Origin: Lapidilactobacillus wuchangensis
GTDB taxonomy: Bacteria; Bacillota; Bacilli; Lactobacillales; Lactobacillaceae
Assembly: GCF_003946645.1 (NCBI RefSeq)
Contig: NZ_RHOU01000007.1
Span: 1-64,000, forward strand
Reading direction: 5' to 3'
DNA length: 64,000 nt
Every line of letters begins with the position of its first letter. Positions within the stretch are counted from its first letter, which is position 1. The notes beneath the pieces are model-generated. The model was given only the letters and a program-made list of their open reading frames with translations. It did no database searches and had not been told where the DNA came from. A program made the translations under genes and the position numbers. This document shows, one piece after another, positions 36,053 through 45,942 of this stretch.

Positions 36053-37516
36053 TTAGTTTAATTTAGATGGTTGGCGATTTTTTAAATTATTACAATACTG
36101 ATGGGGAGTTAAGTGGAAAAAGCGTTTGAACTGCTGACTAAAATAATCTGGATTATTTTCAAACCCAACTAACACCGCAACTTCATAAATCTTATAATTT
36201 TTCTGTAATAATTCCGCAGCATTTTGCATTCTTACTCGTAACAAAACATTTGAAAACTTTTCACCAGAAATCTGCAAATACTTCTTTCCTAAATAATCCG
36301 CATTTAAAAATAAAAGATTATTTGAAATCCATTTTAACGATAAATCGCTAAATCCATATTGTTCACGAATAATCGTATTCAAGTTCCCAACAATATCGAC
36401 TTTCTGAAGTTGGCTATTATTAAGATCACTCAATTCTTTCATAGCCCTTTTGACGACGATTATTACACTTGTAATATCCTTCGTACCTAATACTTCTTTA
36501 GTTAATTCTGCTATCAGATCTTTTGGTAAGTCGGCCTTAATCATCTGATTATATAGCTGTCTTTCAAGGTTTCTTCTAAATATATTTGGTTCGATACCAC
36601 ACTCACAGCATTTATCTCCAAAAGCAGTAAACAGATAGCTTATATCATGCAGTCCTTGACCAGCCATACTTCTTTTCAGTTGAAGATACAATTGTGTAAA
36701 TAACTTTGTCTGCTTGACTTCTTCATCGATAATCTCATTCACAAACATTTTAGGGTGTTGTAAATAAAAATCAAAGTTGGTTATTCTTTTACTCATTAAA
36801 AATTTATTCTTAATGTTACTGATAGTCGTATCCGTATAAAATGAAATTGCAATTGGTTCACCATGAATATTATTTGCTATTTTTCGAAATAAAACGCCAT
36901 AATCTATTCTTGTAAACAAACAGTATAAAACATTACCAGAACGATTAATGCGACAATATTTGTAATTATTTTTATTCAAGTAGTCATCAATTAAATCATG
37001 CAATTTGGAAAATTTTAATTCCGAAAAAACAAGCAAATCAAACGATGGAATCCTAATACTTACCTTCTGGCACTCATCAAAAAGAACATTCTCAAGTATT
37101 TCTTTTAGTTTTAATTCTCTTTCAATCGTATGTTGCTGCCAATCCTTGATACATTCTTCAATGCTGTGGCATAACATTGAAGGCAACACTGGTTTTTCAA
37201 TAAAGTATTTCACACCATAGTTCATAGCTTCTTGTGCGTAAGTCAGGCTACCATAACCGGTGAATACTATTACTTCTGCAGTGATACTTCTCTTTTTTAA
37301 TTCACCTAAGAGCTGCAATCCACTAATTTTGGGCATTTTTATATCAGTTAAAATGATATCAACTTGATTTTCTGATAAATATTTCAATGCCGAACTACTT
37401 GAATAAAAAACATCACAAATATTAACCGGCAGATTACTTCGTCTAATGATCATTTCAATCCCGTTGGCATTTAGTCGTTCGTCATCAATGATGATTAATC
37501 TGGGCTCACTGTTCAT
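36053..37516 (-). CDS. Response regulator with AraC-type DNA-binding domain (YesN-like)
   Basis: A 487-residue regulator: receiver domain (1-125) with phospho-acceptor Asp58 (LTDIKMP), Thr86 and Lys108, a central linker region, and a C-terminal AraC helix-turn-helix pair (about 385-480; YEVAVLVGFENNPDYFSQQFKRF). It overlaps the sensor kinase gene by 11 bp. It probably activates the adjacent GH2-to-GH105 cluster in response to an extracellular oligosaccharide, as YesN is thought to do in Bacillus. The start has AAAGGAT at good spacing. Confidence 0.9.
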   Translation of the reverse strand: MNSEPRLIIIDDERLNANGIEMIIRRSNLPVNICDVFYSSSSALKYLSENQVDIILTDIKMPKISGLQLLGELKKRSITAEVIVFTGYGSLTYAQEAMNYGVKYFIEKPVLPSMLCHSIEECIKDWQQHTIERELKLKEILENVLFDECQKVSIRIPSFDLLVFSELKFSKLHDLIDDYLNKNNYKYCRINRSGNVLYCLFTRIDYGVLFRKIANNIHGEPIAISFYTDTTISNIKNKFLMSKRITNFDFYLQHPKMFVNEIIDEEVKQTKLFTQLYLQLKRSMAGQGLHDISYLFTAFGDKCCECGIEPNIFRRNLERQLYNQMIKADLPKDLIAELTKEVLGTKDITSVIIVVKRAMKELSDLNNSQLQKVDIVGNLNTIIREQYGFSDLSLKWISNNLLFLNADYLGKKYLQISGEKFSNVLLRVRMQNAAELLQKNYKIYEVAVLVGFENNPDYFSQQFKRFFHLTPHQYCNNLKNRQPSKLN

Positions 37517-39290
37517 TTGAATTATCCTTTCTAACTATTGGTAACCAAATTAACACATTTGTTACTTCATGCGGTGCGGATTGAATACTAATACCCGCTT
37601 TATCACCGTACAAAAGCTTTAGTCTTGATGAAATATTGTGAATTCCTACTCCTGTTGATTCCGATGTAACATTACGCGGATCAAATCCCTCACCATCGTT
37701 GAATACCTTTATTATTAATTTTTGTTTTACCAATCTAACCCTAATCGTAATTTTGACTGGACGATCCGACTTCTCAACACCATATTTAACCGCATTTTCA
37801 ACAATTGGCTGAATCGTTAGTTTCGGTATTTGAATATTTTCTAGAGTAGTACTCCCGGGCAAATTAACTTTAAAAACAAGTCGTTCGCCAAATCTGATAC
37901 TCTGAATTTTAATATAGGCTTGAACGATATTTAATTCATCTACAATTGAATTATATTGTACCTTCGGATTTGCTTTTTCACGTAGTAAAAATGCTAATGA
38001 AGTGACTACTTGTGAAACTTCCTCATCTTCATGATTTAAAGCAATCCAATTAATTGAATTTAAAGTGTTGTATAAAAAATGAGGATCAATTTGTGCCATT
38101 AAATATTTGTTTTCCATTTCCTGTGTCAATACTTGTGACTGATAGTCTTTAATAACTAATCGATCTATTTCGTCAAGTAATCGCTCAAAACTCTTATACA
38201 AAGAACCAATTTCATCCCGTCGCTTGACTCCGGGAAGTTTAACAATTTGATCGTGTAGAACATCCAAATTCTTAGAATTACTAAAAAGTTGCATATTGTC
38301 AGCTAAAACATTTATCGGTGTAATGAGACGATTCAAAAAATAATTAGCTGCATATATGCAAAGCACAATGATCAAAAAAATTATTAAAAGCAAAATAATG
38401 GTAACAATTATTATTTTTGCAATTATCAAACGATTCAAAATAAAGTAATTAATAACAAATGACCTATTAGCAATCGTAATTAAATCGGAAAGGACATAAT
38501 ATCTGTGATGATAGATGTGTATGAACTTATAATCCTTAGTCGATTTATTTTGAAGTGCTCTTTCAGCAGTTACCAATCTGCTTGGTATTGTTGAATAACT
38601 TTGTTCTTCATTACTTATGACTAAAAAGTCTTCATTCGAGAAAATGCCAGAATCACGCATAAAATCATCAATATAATTCAGATCTACCGTAAACACTAGT
38701 ACGCCAATGGGGCGCATAATCAATTTTCGTGTATCAAAAAGATTATGAACAAAGACGGCCTTATGACTCGTTTTGTCAAAAAACCAAGCGCCTTCTTCTG
38801 AATCATTTTTGATACTGCCCAAATAATTCTTAATTTTATATTCACCAATATATTGATCTAGTTGCTCCTTATTTCCTAATAAAACTTGCTTATTTTGGTC
38901 AAAGAGAACCCATGAGTTTACTTTAGAACTTGCAACTAACCAACCCATTTCTCGATCTATATTAAATAGCGTCTTATATTTTTCATTTTGAGATATCCCA
39001 GCGTGATTCACTGATTCCAATTGCTCTTGTAGTCTTGTATCCTGGTGAAAAGCCGTTATTAGCTCTTCAACTCGAGAGAAACTATTCTTTATGTCGTTAG
39101 ATAAAACCGCTAATTGATCGCGATTACTCTTATAAGTTTCCTGAGCAACCATCGAAACCAAAACACTACCAACGCCAATTAATAATATTGTTACGATAGT
39201 TATTAGGCCATAAAATAACATTCGTAATTTCGTCTTTAACGACAGCACTGCAAATTTCTTACTTATTTTTGTATTATTTATCCATTGCAT
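37506..39290 (-). CDS. Sensor histidine kinase (YesM-like)
   Basis: A 594-residue membrane kinase with transmembrane helices at about 22-48 and 286-315, a roughly 235-residue extracellular sensor domain, a HAMP segment (about 318-370), a His_kinase domain with phospho-accepting His404 (IDPHFLYNTLNSI) and a HATPase domain (VENAVKYG, GVGIHNI). This is the YesM/LytS-like class that signals to AraC-type response regulators. It is the first gene of the two-gene operon. A cre box upstream suggests glucose repression of the sensor system itself. Confidence 0.92.
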   Translation of the reverse strand: MQWINNTKISKKFAVLSLKTKLRMLFYGLITIVTILLIGVGSVLVSMVAQETYKSNRDQLAVLSNDIKNSFSRVEELITAFHQDTRLQEQLESVNHAGISQNEKYKTLFNIDREMGWLVASSKVNSWVLFDQNKQVLLGNKEQLDQYIGEYKIKNYLGSIKNDSEEGAWFFDKTSHKAVFVHNLFDTRKLIMRPIGVLVFTVDLNYIDDFMRDSGIFSNEDFLVISNEEQSYSTIPSRLVTAERALQNKSTKDYKFIHIYHHRYYVLSDLITIANRSFVINYFILNRLIIAKIIIVTIILLLIIFLIIVLCIYAANYFLNRLITPINVLADNMQLFSNSKNLDVLHDQIVKLPGVKRRDEIGSLYKSFERLLDEIDRLVIKDYQSQVLTQEMENKYLMAQIDPHFLYNTLNSINWIALNHEDEEVSQVVTSLAFLLREKANPKVQYNSIVDELNIVQAYIKIQSIRFGERLVFKVNLPGSTTLENIQIPKLTIQPIVENAVKYGVEKSDRPVKITIRVRLVKQKLIIKVFNDGEGFDPRNVTSESTGVGIHNISSRLKLLYGDKAGISIQSAPHEVTNVLIWLPIVRKDNSNEQ

Positions 39291-39352
39291 TTTTAATCCT
39301 ACACTTTTGCATGATTCATTATTTAGACAAGACCCATAATAGTTTAATTATA

Positions 39353-39366
39353 TCAAAACGCTTACA
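39353..39366 (-). promoter_or_regulatory. cre box upstream of the sensor kinase gene
   Basis: TGTAAGCGTTTTGA on the minus strand matches TGNAANCGNTNNCA except at position 13. It is 63 bp before the kinase start and after the GH2 terminator. Confidence 0.65.
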
Positions 39367-39384
39367 TTTTGATTTGAGTAAATT

Positions 39385-39424
39385 CAAAAAAACTCGTTTT
39401 ATCTATATTAGATTTAACGAGTTC
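39385..39424 (-). terminator. Terminator of the GH105-to-GH2 operon
   Basis: AACTCGTT / AACGAGTT hairpin with an inner ATCTA / TAGAT helix, followed on the minus strand by TTTTT, directly after the GH2 gene. Confidence 0.85.
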
Positions 39425-39431
39425 ATTATTT

Positions 39432-41246
39432 TTATTTGACTTCACATTGGTTATTAATTTGAATTGTCGATAAATGATATTGATTATTAATTGCCCTTAT
39501 TCTTTCAAGCGGGACCTTCAATTGCCGGTCATAAGTTAAAAGGCCGTTAATTTCTTGCTCTACATCGGTTAACTGAGTATAACAAAAGCCCCACAGTATC
39601 TCTGAACTATATATATCCTTGAGTAGCCGCTCATATTCATGTAGAAAATCTTCTTCACTATGAACAGCTGTATATCCCCAGCCTTGTTGTTGACTCTTTT
39701 GATAGCTAATACCACCAAACTCACTTAAGATAAATGGCTCTCCTTGCCAATGAAAACCATCTGCATAAATTCGTTTCCCAGCCGGGTAGTAACTGAGTAA
39801 TTGGTTTAAATCACTTAACGTCTTCTTAAATTCAAGTTGTTGTTCCGCTTCCCCCACTTTTCCATGGGCATAATTATGAATCGTACAAAGGTCTGTCTCT
39901 GTCTGACTCCAACCATCATTTGAAATAACTAAACGCGTTGAATCTAAGCTTTTAATTTGATGGAAAAGTGCCTGTGAGAAATGCTGTTGTTGTCGATTTC
40001 TTTGGATATTAGGAACACCCCAACTCTCATTTAATGGTACCCACGTCACGATACTAGGATGATTATAATCACGATCAACTATTTGATTCCAGACGTTTAT
40101 TAACCGCGTGGCAGCATCATTTGTATAAGATGGAAACGATGCACACTCCTCCCATACTAAGAATCCTAGGCGATCTGCCCAATATAAAAATCTTGGATCC
40201 TCCACTTTCTGATGCTTGCGACAACCATTAAATCCCATGCTTTTCGCTAGTTGTATATCTTTAATAAAGGCCTCATCGCTGGGAGCCGTTAATAATCCAT
40301 CTGGCCAATAGCCCTGATCAAGGACAAGTTTTTGATAATAAGGTTGATTATTCAAATAGACCATACCATTTTTTTGGCTTATCTTCCTCATACCAAAATA
40401 ACTTGAGACTTTATCCAGTTCCTCAGTACCATCAACAAGTACTAGTTTTAAATCAAATAAATTAGGGTGTTCTGGCGTCCAAGACCATCCGGGACGATGA
40501 TAGCTTGTTCGAAAAATATGGTTCTGAAAAAGATCAACATTGACAGTCATTACGGCTTGATTAGCATTTATTGTACCGATAAAGTCCTGTTCTTCTTTCA
40601 TGCTAATTGCATATTTTATTTTCAACCCAGATTGAAAATTACTTAAGTGTATTTTAATTTGAACAGTGCCATCATCAAAATTGGGTGTAATAAAAAGTTT
40701 TTTAATATGTGTTACAGCAACTTCTTCAAGCCAAACGGTCTGCCAAATACCCGTTGTATTCGTATACCAAATAGCTGTCGGCGGCTCTTCCCATGACTGC
40801 TTGCCTCGTGGAATACTTTCATCTTGATGATAATCCTCGACCCGCACCACTAGGTTATTGGTTCCGCTAGTAACAGCAGTAGTAATATTAACAGCAAAGC
40901 TTGTTTCGCCACCATCATGTTTTTCCACTAACTGACCATTAACAAAAATACTAGCTGAATAATCAACCGCGCCAAAATGTAATAAATATTCTTTTTCCGA
41001 TTTTTTATTAATCGAAAATGTTCGTTGGTACCAAACAACATCGTGTACATTCCGAACTTCAAGGCCACTAAGTTTACTTTGATAGACAAAGGGAACATTT
41101 ATCTTGGATTGAAAGATATCACTTTGTTCAGACCAACCATCTTCCAAACCAACATTTTGATCATCAAAACAAAAATTCCATTCTCCATTTAAATTTTGCC
41201 AAGAATCTCTTTGAAATTGTGGTTGTGGATATTCTTTTTTTAACAA
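39432..41246 (-). CDS. GH2 family glycoside hydrolase
   Basis: A 604-residue retaining enzyme with the usual three-domain core: jelly roll (1-180), immunoglobulin-like (180-285) and TIM barrel (285-600). Acid/base Glu407 is in PLNESWG and nucleophile Glu509 in LSEFGG. It is shorter than LacZ and closer in size to beta-glucuronidase or the small GH2 galactosidases. The specificity-defining residues cannot be assigned by eye; beta-galactosidase, beta-glucuronidase or alpha-L-arabinosidase-type activity are all possible. It overlaps the oxidoreductase gene upstream by 7 bp or more and is the last gene of the cluster. Confidence 0.88.
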   Translation of the reverse strand: MLKKEYPQPQFQRDSWQNLNGEWNFCFDDQNVGLEDGWSEQSDIFQSKINVPFVYQSKLSGLEVRNVHDVVWYQRTFSINKKSEKEYLLHFGAVDYSASIFVNGQLVEKHDGGETSFAVNITTAVTSGTNNLVVRVEDYHQDESIPRGKQSWEEPPTAIWYTNTTGIWQTVWLEEVAVTHIKKLFITPNFDDGTVQIKIHLSNFQSGLKIKYAISMKEEQDFIGTINANQAVMTVNVDLFQNHIFRTSYHRPGWSWTPEHPNLFDLKLVLVDGTEELDKVSSYFGMRKISQKNGMVYLNNQPYYQKLVLDQGYWPDGLLTAPSDEAFIKDIQLAKSMGFNGCRKHQKVEDPRFLYWADRLGFLVWEECASFPSYTNDAATRLINVWNQIVDRDYNHPSIVTWVPLNESWGVPNIQRNRQQQHFSQALFHQIKSLDSTRLVISNDGWSQTETDLCTIHNYAHGKVGEAEQQLEFKKTLSDLNQLLSYYPAGKRIYADGFHWQGEPFILSEFGGISYQKSQQQGWGYTAVHSEEDFLHEYERLLKDIYSSEILWGFCYTQLTDVEQEINGLLTYDRQLKVPLERIRAINNQYHLSTIQINNQCEVK

Positions 41247-42268
41247 TTATTTTCACCTACATAATTATTTAATTTTACCCAAGAATTCGTTCGATCAGAT
41301 TCATATATTGCTCTTACAATCTCTAAAGACCGCGCAGCATCAATACAAGGTAGATAACTCGTTAATGCATTAGTATGACCTACTATCTTATCAAGAAATG
41401 TCTCAAATAATTTTTGGTGGCCAATTCCCCAATAATTCTTGCCTACTGTAGGCTTCTGTTTATTTATTAGTACAGGTTCATCGTTAATATAAAGTGAATT
41501 GGCAGATAATTTAATTTTTGCTAATTCGAAATCAAACAACATTTGAGGTTGTGGATCAGACGAATAGTCATTGCTCGCAAAAATAACAATTGGAATGTTA
41601 TTAGGGAGTATTCCCGTGGCCATTGCTGAATCTTCCACTTCAATCGTATCATCGAGGGAAGCCGTCATTATTTTTCCTTTAATTTTCACTGGCATCCCGG
41701 CCAACCAATAAATTTCATCAATCGTATGAATGGCTTGATTTATCAAAACGCCGCCGCCTTCAGTGGACCAACGTCCCTTCCAATTTGTCGAGTTATAATA
41801 GTTTGCATCACGATGCCACGTTACGATGCCACTAACCCCGCGCAATTTACCAAATTGATTATTTAATATTTCCCTTTTCAGTTCAATCATTGCCGGATTA
41901 AACCTATTTTGATAACAAACAGTGTACTGACAATCACTGTTCTGTATGGCCGCAACAACCATTTGGGCTTCGGCCATATTAATGGCCATAGGTTTTTCAC
42001 AGATGACATTCTTTTTATTATTCAGCGCCATAATTGCCATTTTGGCGTGTAAAAAATGAGGCGTGGCAATCGTGACAACATCGATAGTATCATCATGTAA
42101 CAGCTCCTGGAATGAAGCATAAAATCGGCAAAAATGGGTTCTCGCAAAATATTTACCTTTATCTATATCGATATCACAACAAGCCACTAGATTGGCATTT
42201 TTTATATTCTTAATTGCTTCCGCATGCACAGCAGCAATTGAGCCACATCCAATTATTCCGAAATTCAT
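41240..42268 (-). CDS. Gfo/Idh/MocA family oxidoreductase
   Basis: A 342-residue NAD(P)-dependent sugar oxidoreductase: Rossmann motif GIIGCGSIAAVHAEA (3-17), catalytic Lys in CEKPMA (near 95) and GGGVLINQAIHTID (near 170) carrying the catalytic His region. GGGAAG upstream supports the ATG at 42268 rather than a TTG at 42277. It is followed directly by GH2 and preceded by a second family member, 18 bp away. Together they suggest oxidation-reduction of a sugar hydroxyl as part of glycoside handling. The substrate is unknown. Confidence 0.87.
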   Translation of the reverse strand: MNFGIIGCGSIAAVHAEAIKNIKNANLVACCDIDIDKGKYFARTHFCRFYASFQELLHDDTIDVVTIATPHFLHAKMAIMALNNKKNVICEKPMAINMAEAQMVVAAIQNSDCQYTVCYQNRFNPAMIELKREILNNQFGKLRGVSGIVTWHRDANYYNSTNWKGRWSTEGGGVLINQAIHTIDEIYWLAGMPVKIKGKIMTASLDDTIEVEDSAMATGILPNNIPIVIFASNDYSSDPQPQMLFDFELAKIKLSANSLYINDEPVLINKQKPTVGKNYWGIGHQKLFETFLDKIVGHTNALTSYLPCIDAARSLEIVRAIYESDRTNSWVKLNNYVGENNC

Positions 42269-42286
42269 TTTTAACAACTTCCCATA

Positions 42287-43450
42287 TTAATATGTGTTTT
42301 TCGTATTTAAAATCCTGCTTTCAGTCTTTTTCACTTGTGAATTAGCAATATGATCCTCCAAGTGTTTTAAGAACCGATCTTCGTCAATAGGCAGATCAAT
42401 CCATTGCTGGCCTTCCCAGGTTGATAAATAAATTGCATTTGAAATTGATAGGCCATAAATTCCATCACTGGCAGGACTTAATAATTCTTCACCGAATAAA
42501 ATATGATTGACAAAGTTCTGGACAATTTTTTGATGGCCGGTTGTTCCGTCGAAGATAACAGGTATATCTATTTTCCATGCTTCTGGTTCTCCAAATCCAC
42601 CCGTATATTCTCTATTCCAATCTCGCTCATCAGTTTGTAATTGCCAAAACTTCAGGCGCTCATCTTCAATGACGATTTTTCCCTTAGAGCCGATAATCTC
42701 AAACCGATTTGTTCCAGGAGTCTCAGTTGTGGTCGTTACAAATACGCCGGTGGCCCCATTTGCATATTCAGCATATGCCGTCACTTCTGTTTCCACTTCG
42801 ACATTACGATGTTTGCCAAAATATGCAAAACCCATAATTCTACTGGGCATGCCACAAATCCACTGCCACAAATCCAGTTGGTGTGGATCTTGATTTAATA
42901 ACACGCCACCGCCTTCACCAGCCCAAGTTGCCCGCCAATCACCAGAATCATAGTAACTTTGAGAGCGATACCAATTGGTGATAATCCAATTGGTTCTTCG
43001 TAATTCACCAATTTCACCATCTTCAACAAGTTGCTTTGCCTTTTGATAAACTGGATTCATCCTCTGGTTATACATTAATGCATATGTTAGTTCAGGATGT
43101 TCTTTAGAAATATCAATCGCTTCACGCACCGCCTTCGTATAAACACCGGCAGGTTTCTCACTAAGAACATGTTTACCTGCCTTAATAGCCGCCGCCGCAA
43201 TCTTAGGGTGTGCGAAATGTGGTGTAGCGATAATAACCGCGTCAATGATACGGTCAGCTAATACATCATCATCATTATCAAAATATTGATATTCTTTACC
43301 ATACTTTTCCTTAGCTAACTTCAATTTATTAGGATTCGTATCACAGAGAGCAACTAACTTTGCACTCTTAATTTTTCCCGCTGATAAATATCCGGCATGA
43401 AGATTGCCTATGTTACCGACACCAATAATTGCAATTTTGAGTTCTTTCAT
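42287..43450 (-). CDS. Gfo/Idh/MocA family oxidoreductase, second copy
   Basis: A 387-residue relative of the neighbouring gene: Rossmann motif IIGVGNIGNLHAGYL (near 7-21), SEKPAG (near 100) and GGGVLLNQDPHQLDLWQW (near 180). GGAGGAAACCAG fixes the ATG at 43450; the frame is open to 43495 inside the upstream gene. The two oxidoreductases are clearly different in sequence, so they probably act on different substrates or in successive steps rather than being a recent duplication. Subunits of one complex are another possibility. Confidence 0.87.
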   Translation of the reverse strand: MKELKIAIIGVGNIGNLHAGYLSAGKIKSAKLVALCDTNPNKLKLAKEKYGKEYQYFDNDDDVLADRIIDAVIIATPHFAHPKIAAAAIKAGKHVLSEKPAGVYTKAVREAIDISKEHPELTYALMYNQRMNPVYQKAKQLVEDGEIGELRRTNWIITNWYRSQSYYDSGDWRATWAGEGGGVLLNQDPHQLDLWQWICGMPSRIMGFAYFGKHRNVEVETEVTAYAEYANGATGVFVTTTTETPGTNRFEIIGSKGKIVIEDERLKFWQLQTDERDWNREYTGGFGEPEAWKIDIPVIFDGTTGHQKIVQNFVNHILFGEELLSPASDGIYGLSISNAIYLSTWEGQQWIDLPIDEDRFLKHLEDHIANSQVKKTESRILNTKNTY

Positions 43451-43466
43451 CTGGTTTCCTCCGCGA

Positions 43467-44345
43467 TTAATGCCATTCCTGACGTAACTGATCAATTAGT
43501 ATCTTTCTTAAAGCGTTACTTGCGATTGTAAATGTTCGCGCACCATTATTCTTTCCAGTATTAGTCAATGATACTGACCCATGCTCCAAATTTTCATACC
43601 CAGAAAAAGTTGCTAAATGAGGTTCAATTGACAAATAACCGTTATAATTTTCGTTAATAAGAGACTCTAAGACCTTTGCCACTTCCCCATCTCCATAACC
43701 AGCGGGGACGACTCCACCATCAATTTTATTTGCATCCTTAATATGAAGATAATCAATGTACGGCTCCAAAAGTTGAAATGCTCTTGAATATACGTCGACA
43801 CCACATTGCACAAAATTGGCAGGATCGAATGCGATTCTTAGTTGTGGTGAATTTATTGTTTCTACTAAAAATAAGCAACGTTCCGGAGTATCTCCAAATA
43901 TTTCTTTTTCATTTTCGTGCAATAAGGTTACTTCAGGATATTCGCGAGCAATTTCCATAAATGCTTGCCATCGCTTGATCACTTCATCTTTATACTTATC
44001 CGCAGGTTCATCTTGGGGAATATAAAAACTAAACATTCTGACATAAGGTGCCCGAAAAATCTTGGCGATTTCAAGTACATGGCGAAAAAGATTCAAGTGT
44101 GGCGTAAAGCTGTCATTAATGCCGATTTTACCAATGGGCGATCCGATACTAGAAACGGAAATGTTTTGATCATCCAGTTGCTTTTTATACTTTTTAGCTT
44201 CATCAAAAGTGAATTGACTGACATTTTTACTACCAATCCCTCGCAATTCAATATGGTGAATATTATTTGCTTGTAAAACTTGAATCTGTTCATTTAGATC
44301 AGTTGATATTTCATCAGCAAATCCTGAAATAATAAAATTGGCCAT
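43467..44345 (-). CDS. Sugar phosphate isomerase/epimerase-like TIM barrel protein
   Basis: A 292-residue xylose-isomerase-like TIM barrel with putative metal ligands Glu in LLHENEKEIFGDT, Asp in AFDPANFVQCG, His in YLHIKDA and Glu in SIEPHLA. Relatives include epimerases, dehydratases and, in keto-glycoside pathways, lyases working beside Gfo/Idh/MocA enzymes. It precedes the two oxidoreductases in the same operon (gap 16 bp to the next start). A catalytic role is likely because the metal site is intact, but the reaction cannot be deduced. The start follows GGAGG at long spacing. Confidence 0.82.
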   Translation of the reverse strand: MANFIISGFADEISTDLNEQIQVLQANNIHHIELRGIGSKNVSQFTFDEAKKYKKQLDDQNISVSSIGSPIGKIGINDSFTPHLNLFRHVLEIAKIFRAPYVRMFSFYIPQDEPADKYKDEVIKRWQAFMEIAREYPEVTLLHENEKEIFGDTPERCLFLVETINSPQLRIAFDPANFVQCGVDVYSRAFQLLEPYIDYLHIKDANKIDGGVVPAGYGDGEVAKVLESLINENYNGYLSIEPHLATFSGYENLEHGSVSLTNTGKNNGARTFTIASNALRKILIDQLRQEWH

Positions 44346-44364
44346 TAAAGTCGTGCCTCCGTTT

Positions 44365-45063
44365 TCAATTTTTATCGCGTTGAATTAATCGACTTATTCT
44401 TAAATAAAGAAACTTATATACAAGCCAGAATACGAGTTCATTTCCAAATAACAAATTAACAATGGGTGCATAGTATCCTAAACTAAGCCACAACATTAAT
44501 AGCAATGCTAAAATCATCGCACTAAACAAATTGCGCCAGCTTAGAAAAACTGCCAGTTTAAGCATTGTACCCATTTCTTCAGTCCCATCATTTATAGCGG
44601 TTATCAATAAAAAAAGTACGAATGTTGCCATCATAAAAATTCCGATAATGATGAATGGAATAATCATAAATTTCAATGCTGGCGATTTGATAATCAGACT
44701 GAATTCAATAAAGTAAATTGATAGTACACTATTAATTCCCACAGAGTACCAACAAAATTTTGCAGTTAATTGTCGCCAAGTTGTTAAAAATATTTTTATA
44801 TATTGGATAAACGTGTATTGATCAGCAAAATTTAGGACACGATGCATGCCGTAAAATAATGCCTTAATATTTGGGTATAGAATCAAACTGACAATTCCGT
44901 AGATAATCCCAGTTACCGGCGTAAATTTAAACGCGATATTTAAAACAATCCAAGGAATATTAAACAAGGTAAAGATTAAACTAAGCTTGAACAATTCATA
45001 GAAGTTATTAATTATTTTATGAATTGACTGAAAACCAAATGGTGCCAACAATTTATTCAGCAT
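44365..45063 (-). CDS. YesL-like DUF624 membrane protein, second copy
   Basis: A 232-residue polytopic protein with about five hydrophobic segments, of the same DUF624 family as the gene at 19392 but longer and divergent. It sits 5 bp after the permease gene of the third ABC importer, as YesL does beside the YesOPQ importer in Bacillus. Function unknown; an accessory to the importer is the usual inference. Confidence 0.8.
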   Translation of the reverse strand: MLNKLLAPFGFQSIHKIINNFYELFKLSLIFTLFNIPWIVLNIAFKFTPVTGIIYGIVSLILYPNIKALFYGMHRVLNFADQYTFIQYIKIFLTTWRQLTAKFCWYSVGINSVLSIYFIEFSLIIKSPALKFMIIPFIIIGIFMMATFVLFLLITAINDGTEEMGTMLKLAVFLSWRNLFSAMILALLLMLWLSLGYYAPIVNLLFGNELVFWLVYKFLYLRISRLIQRDKN

Positions 45064-45068
45064 AAGAT

Positions 45069-45941
45069 TTATCCTTTAATCCCACCGGCAGACATACCAT
45101 CAACAAAGCTTTTCGAAGCTGAAAAGAACAAAATAAGTGATGGTAAAAGAGCAATTAACGACATTGCGATTGTTTGATTCCATGGTACAAATCCCGATGA
45201 TGCATCAGTAGCCATCTTGAGTGCAATTGCAACTGGAAACTTGGAAACACTTGAAAGATATATCAACGGTTGTAGGAAATCATTCATTGACCAAATAAAC
45301 TGAAACAATACCACCGTAATAATTGCTGGTTTCATCATAGGAACTAAAATCTTAATTAGAATTTGGAAGGAATTACAGCCATCTATAATTGCAGCCTCAT
45401 CATACTCCTTGGGAATTCCACGCATAAACTGAACCAACATAAATACAAAGAAAGATTCTTGTGCAAATAAAGTTGGCAAAATTAATGGTACGTAAGAATC
45501 AAGCAGATGGAAATTACGCCACATGATATATAAAGGAATTCTAGTAACTACGGCTGGTAAAAATAATGTTGAAATAACAATTCCAAAGAAAAACTTCTTT
45601 CCTGGAAAATCAAATCTAGTAAACGCATAAGCTGTCAACGTACAACTTATTACGGTAAAAATAACTTTAGGAATCACTATTTTAAAAGAGTTCAAAAAGT
45701 AAGTCGTAAACGTATATTCCGTACCAGTCTTCCATCCCTTAACGTATGAACTCCAATCAATATGTTTAGGCAAAAAGCCAATCGAGCCAAATATTTCAGC
45801 ATTACTTTTGAAAGAGGCCCCTAATAACCAAATTATTGGATAAATCATGATCACTGCAGTAATTATCAAAAGCACATAACGCCAAACAACATTTATTGTA
45901 TGTTTACGACGAACTTTATTATTTACAGATTCTGCGTCCAT
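45069..45941 (-). CDS. CUT1 ABC transporter permease (MalG/YesQ-like)
   Basis: A 290-residue permease with six predicted helices and EAA loop YDEAAIIDGCNSFQILIKILVPMM (near 190-213). GGAGG lies upstream at slightly long spacing. It follows the partner permease by one base and precedes the YesL-like gene by 5 bp. Confidence 0.93.
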   Translation of the reverse strand: MDAESVNNKVRRKHTINVVWRYVLLIITAVIMIYPIIWLLGASFKSNAEIFGSIGFLPKHIDWSSYVKGWKTGTEYTFTTYFLNSFKIVIPKVIFTVISCTLTAYAFTRFDFPGKKFFFGIVISTLFLPAVVTRIPLYIMWRNFHLLDSYVPLILPTLFAQESFFVFMLVQFMRGIPKEYDEAAIIDGCNSFQILIKILVPMMKPAIITVVLFQFIWSMNDFLQPLIYLSSVSKFPVAIALKMATDASSGFVPWNQTIAMSLIALLPSLILFFSASKSFVDGMSAGGIKG

Positions 45942-45942
45942 A

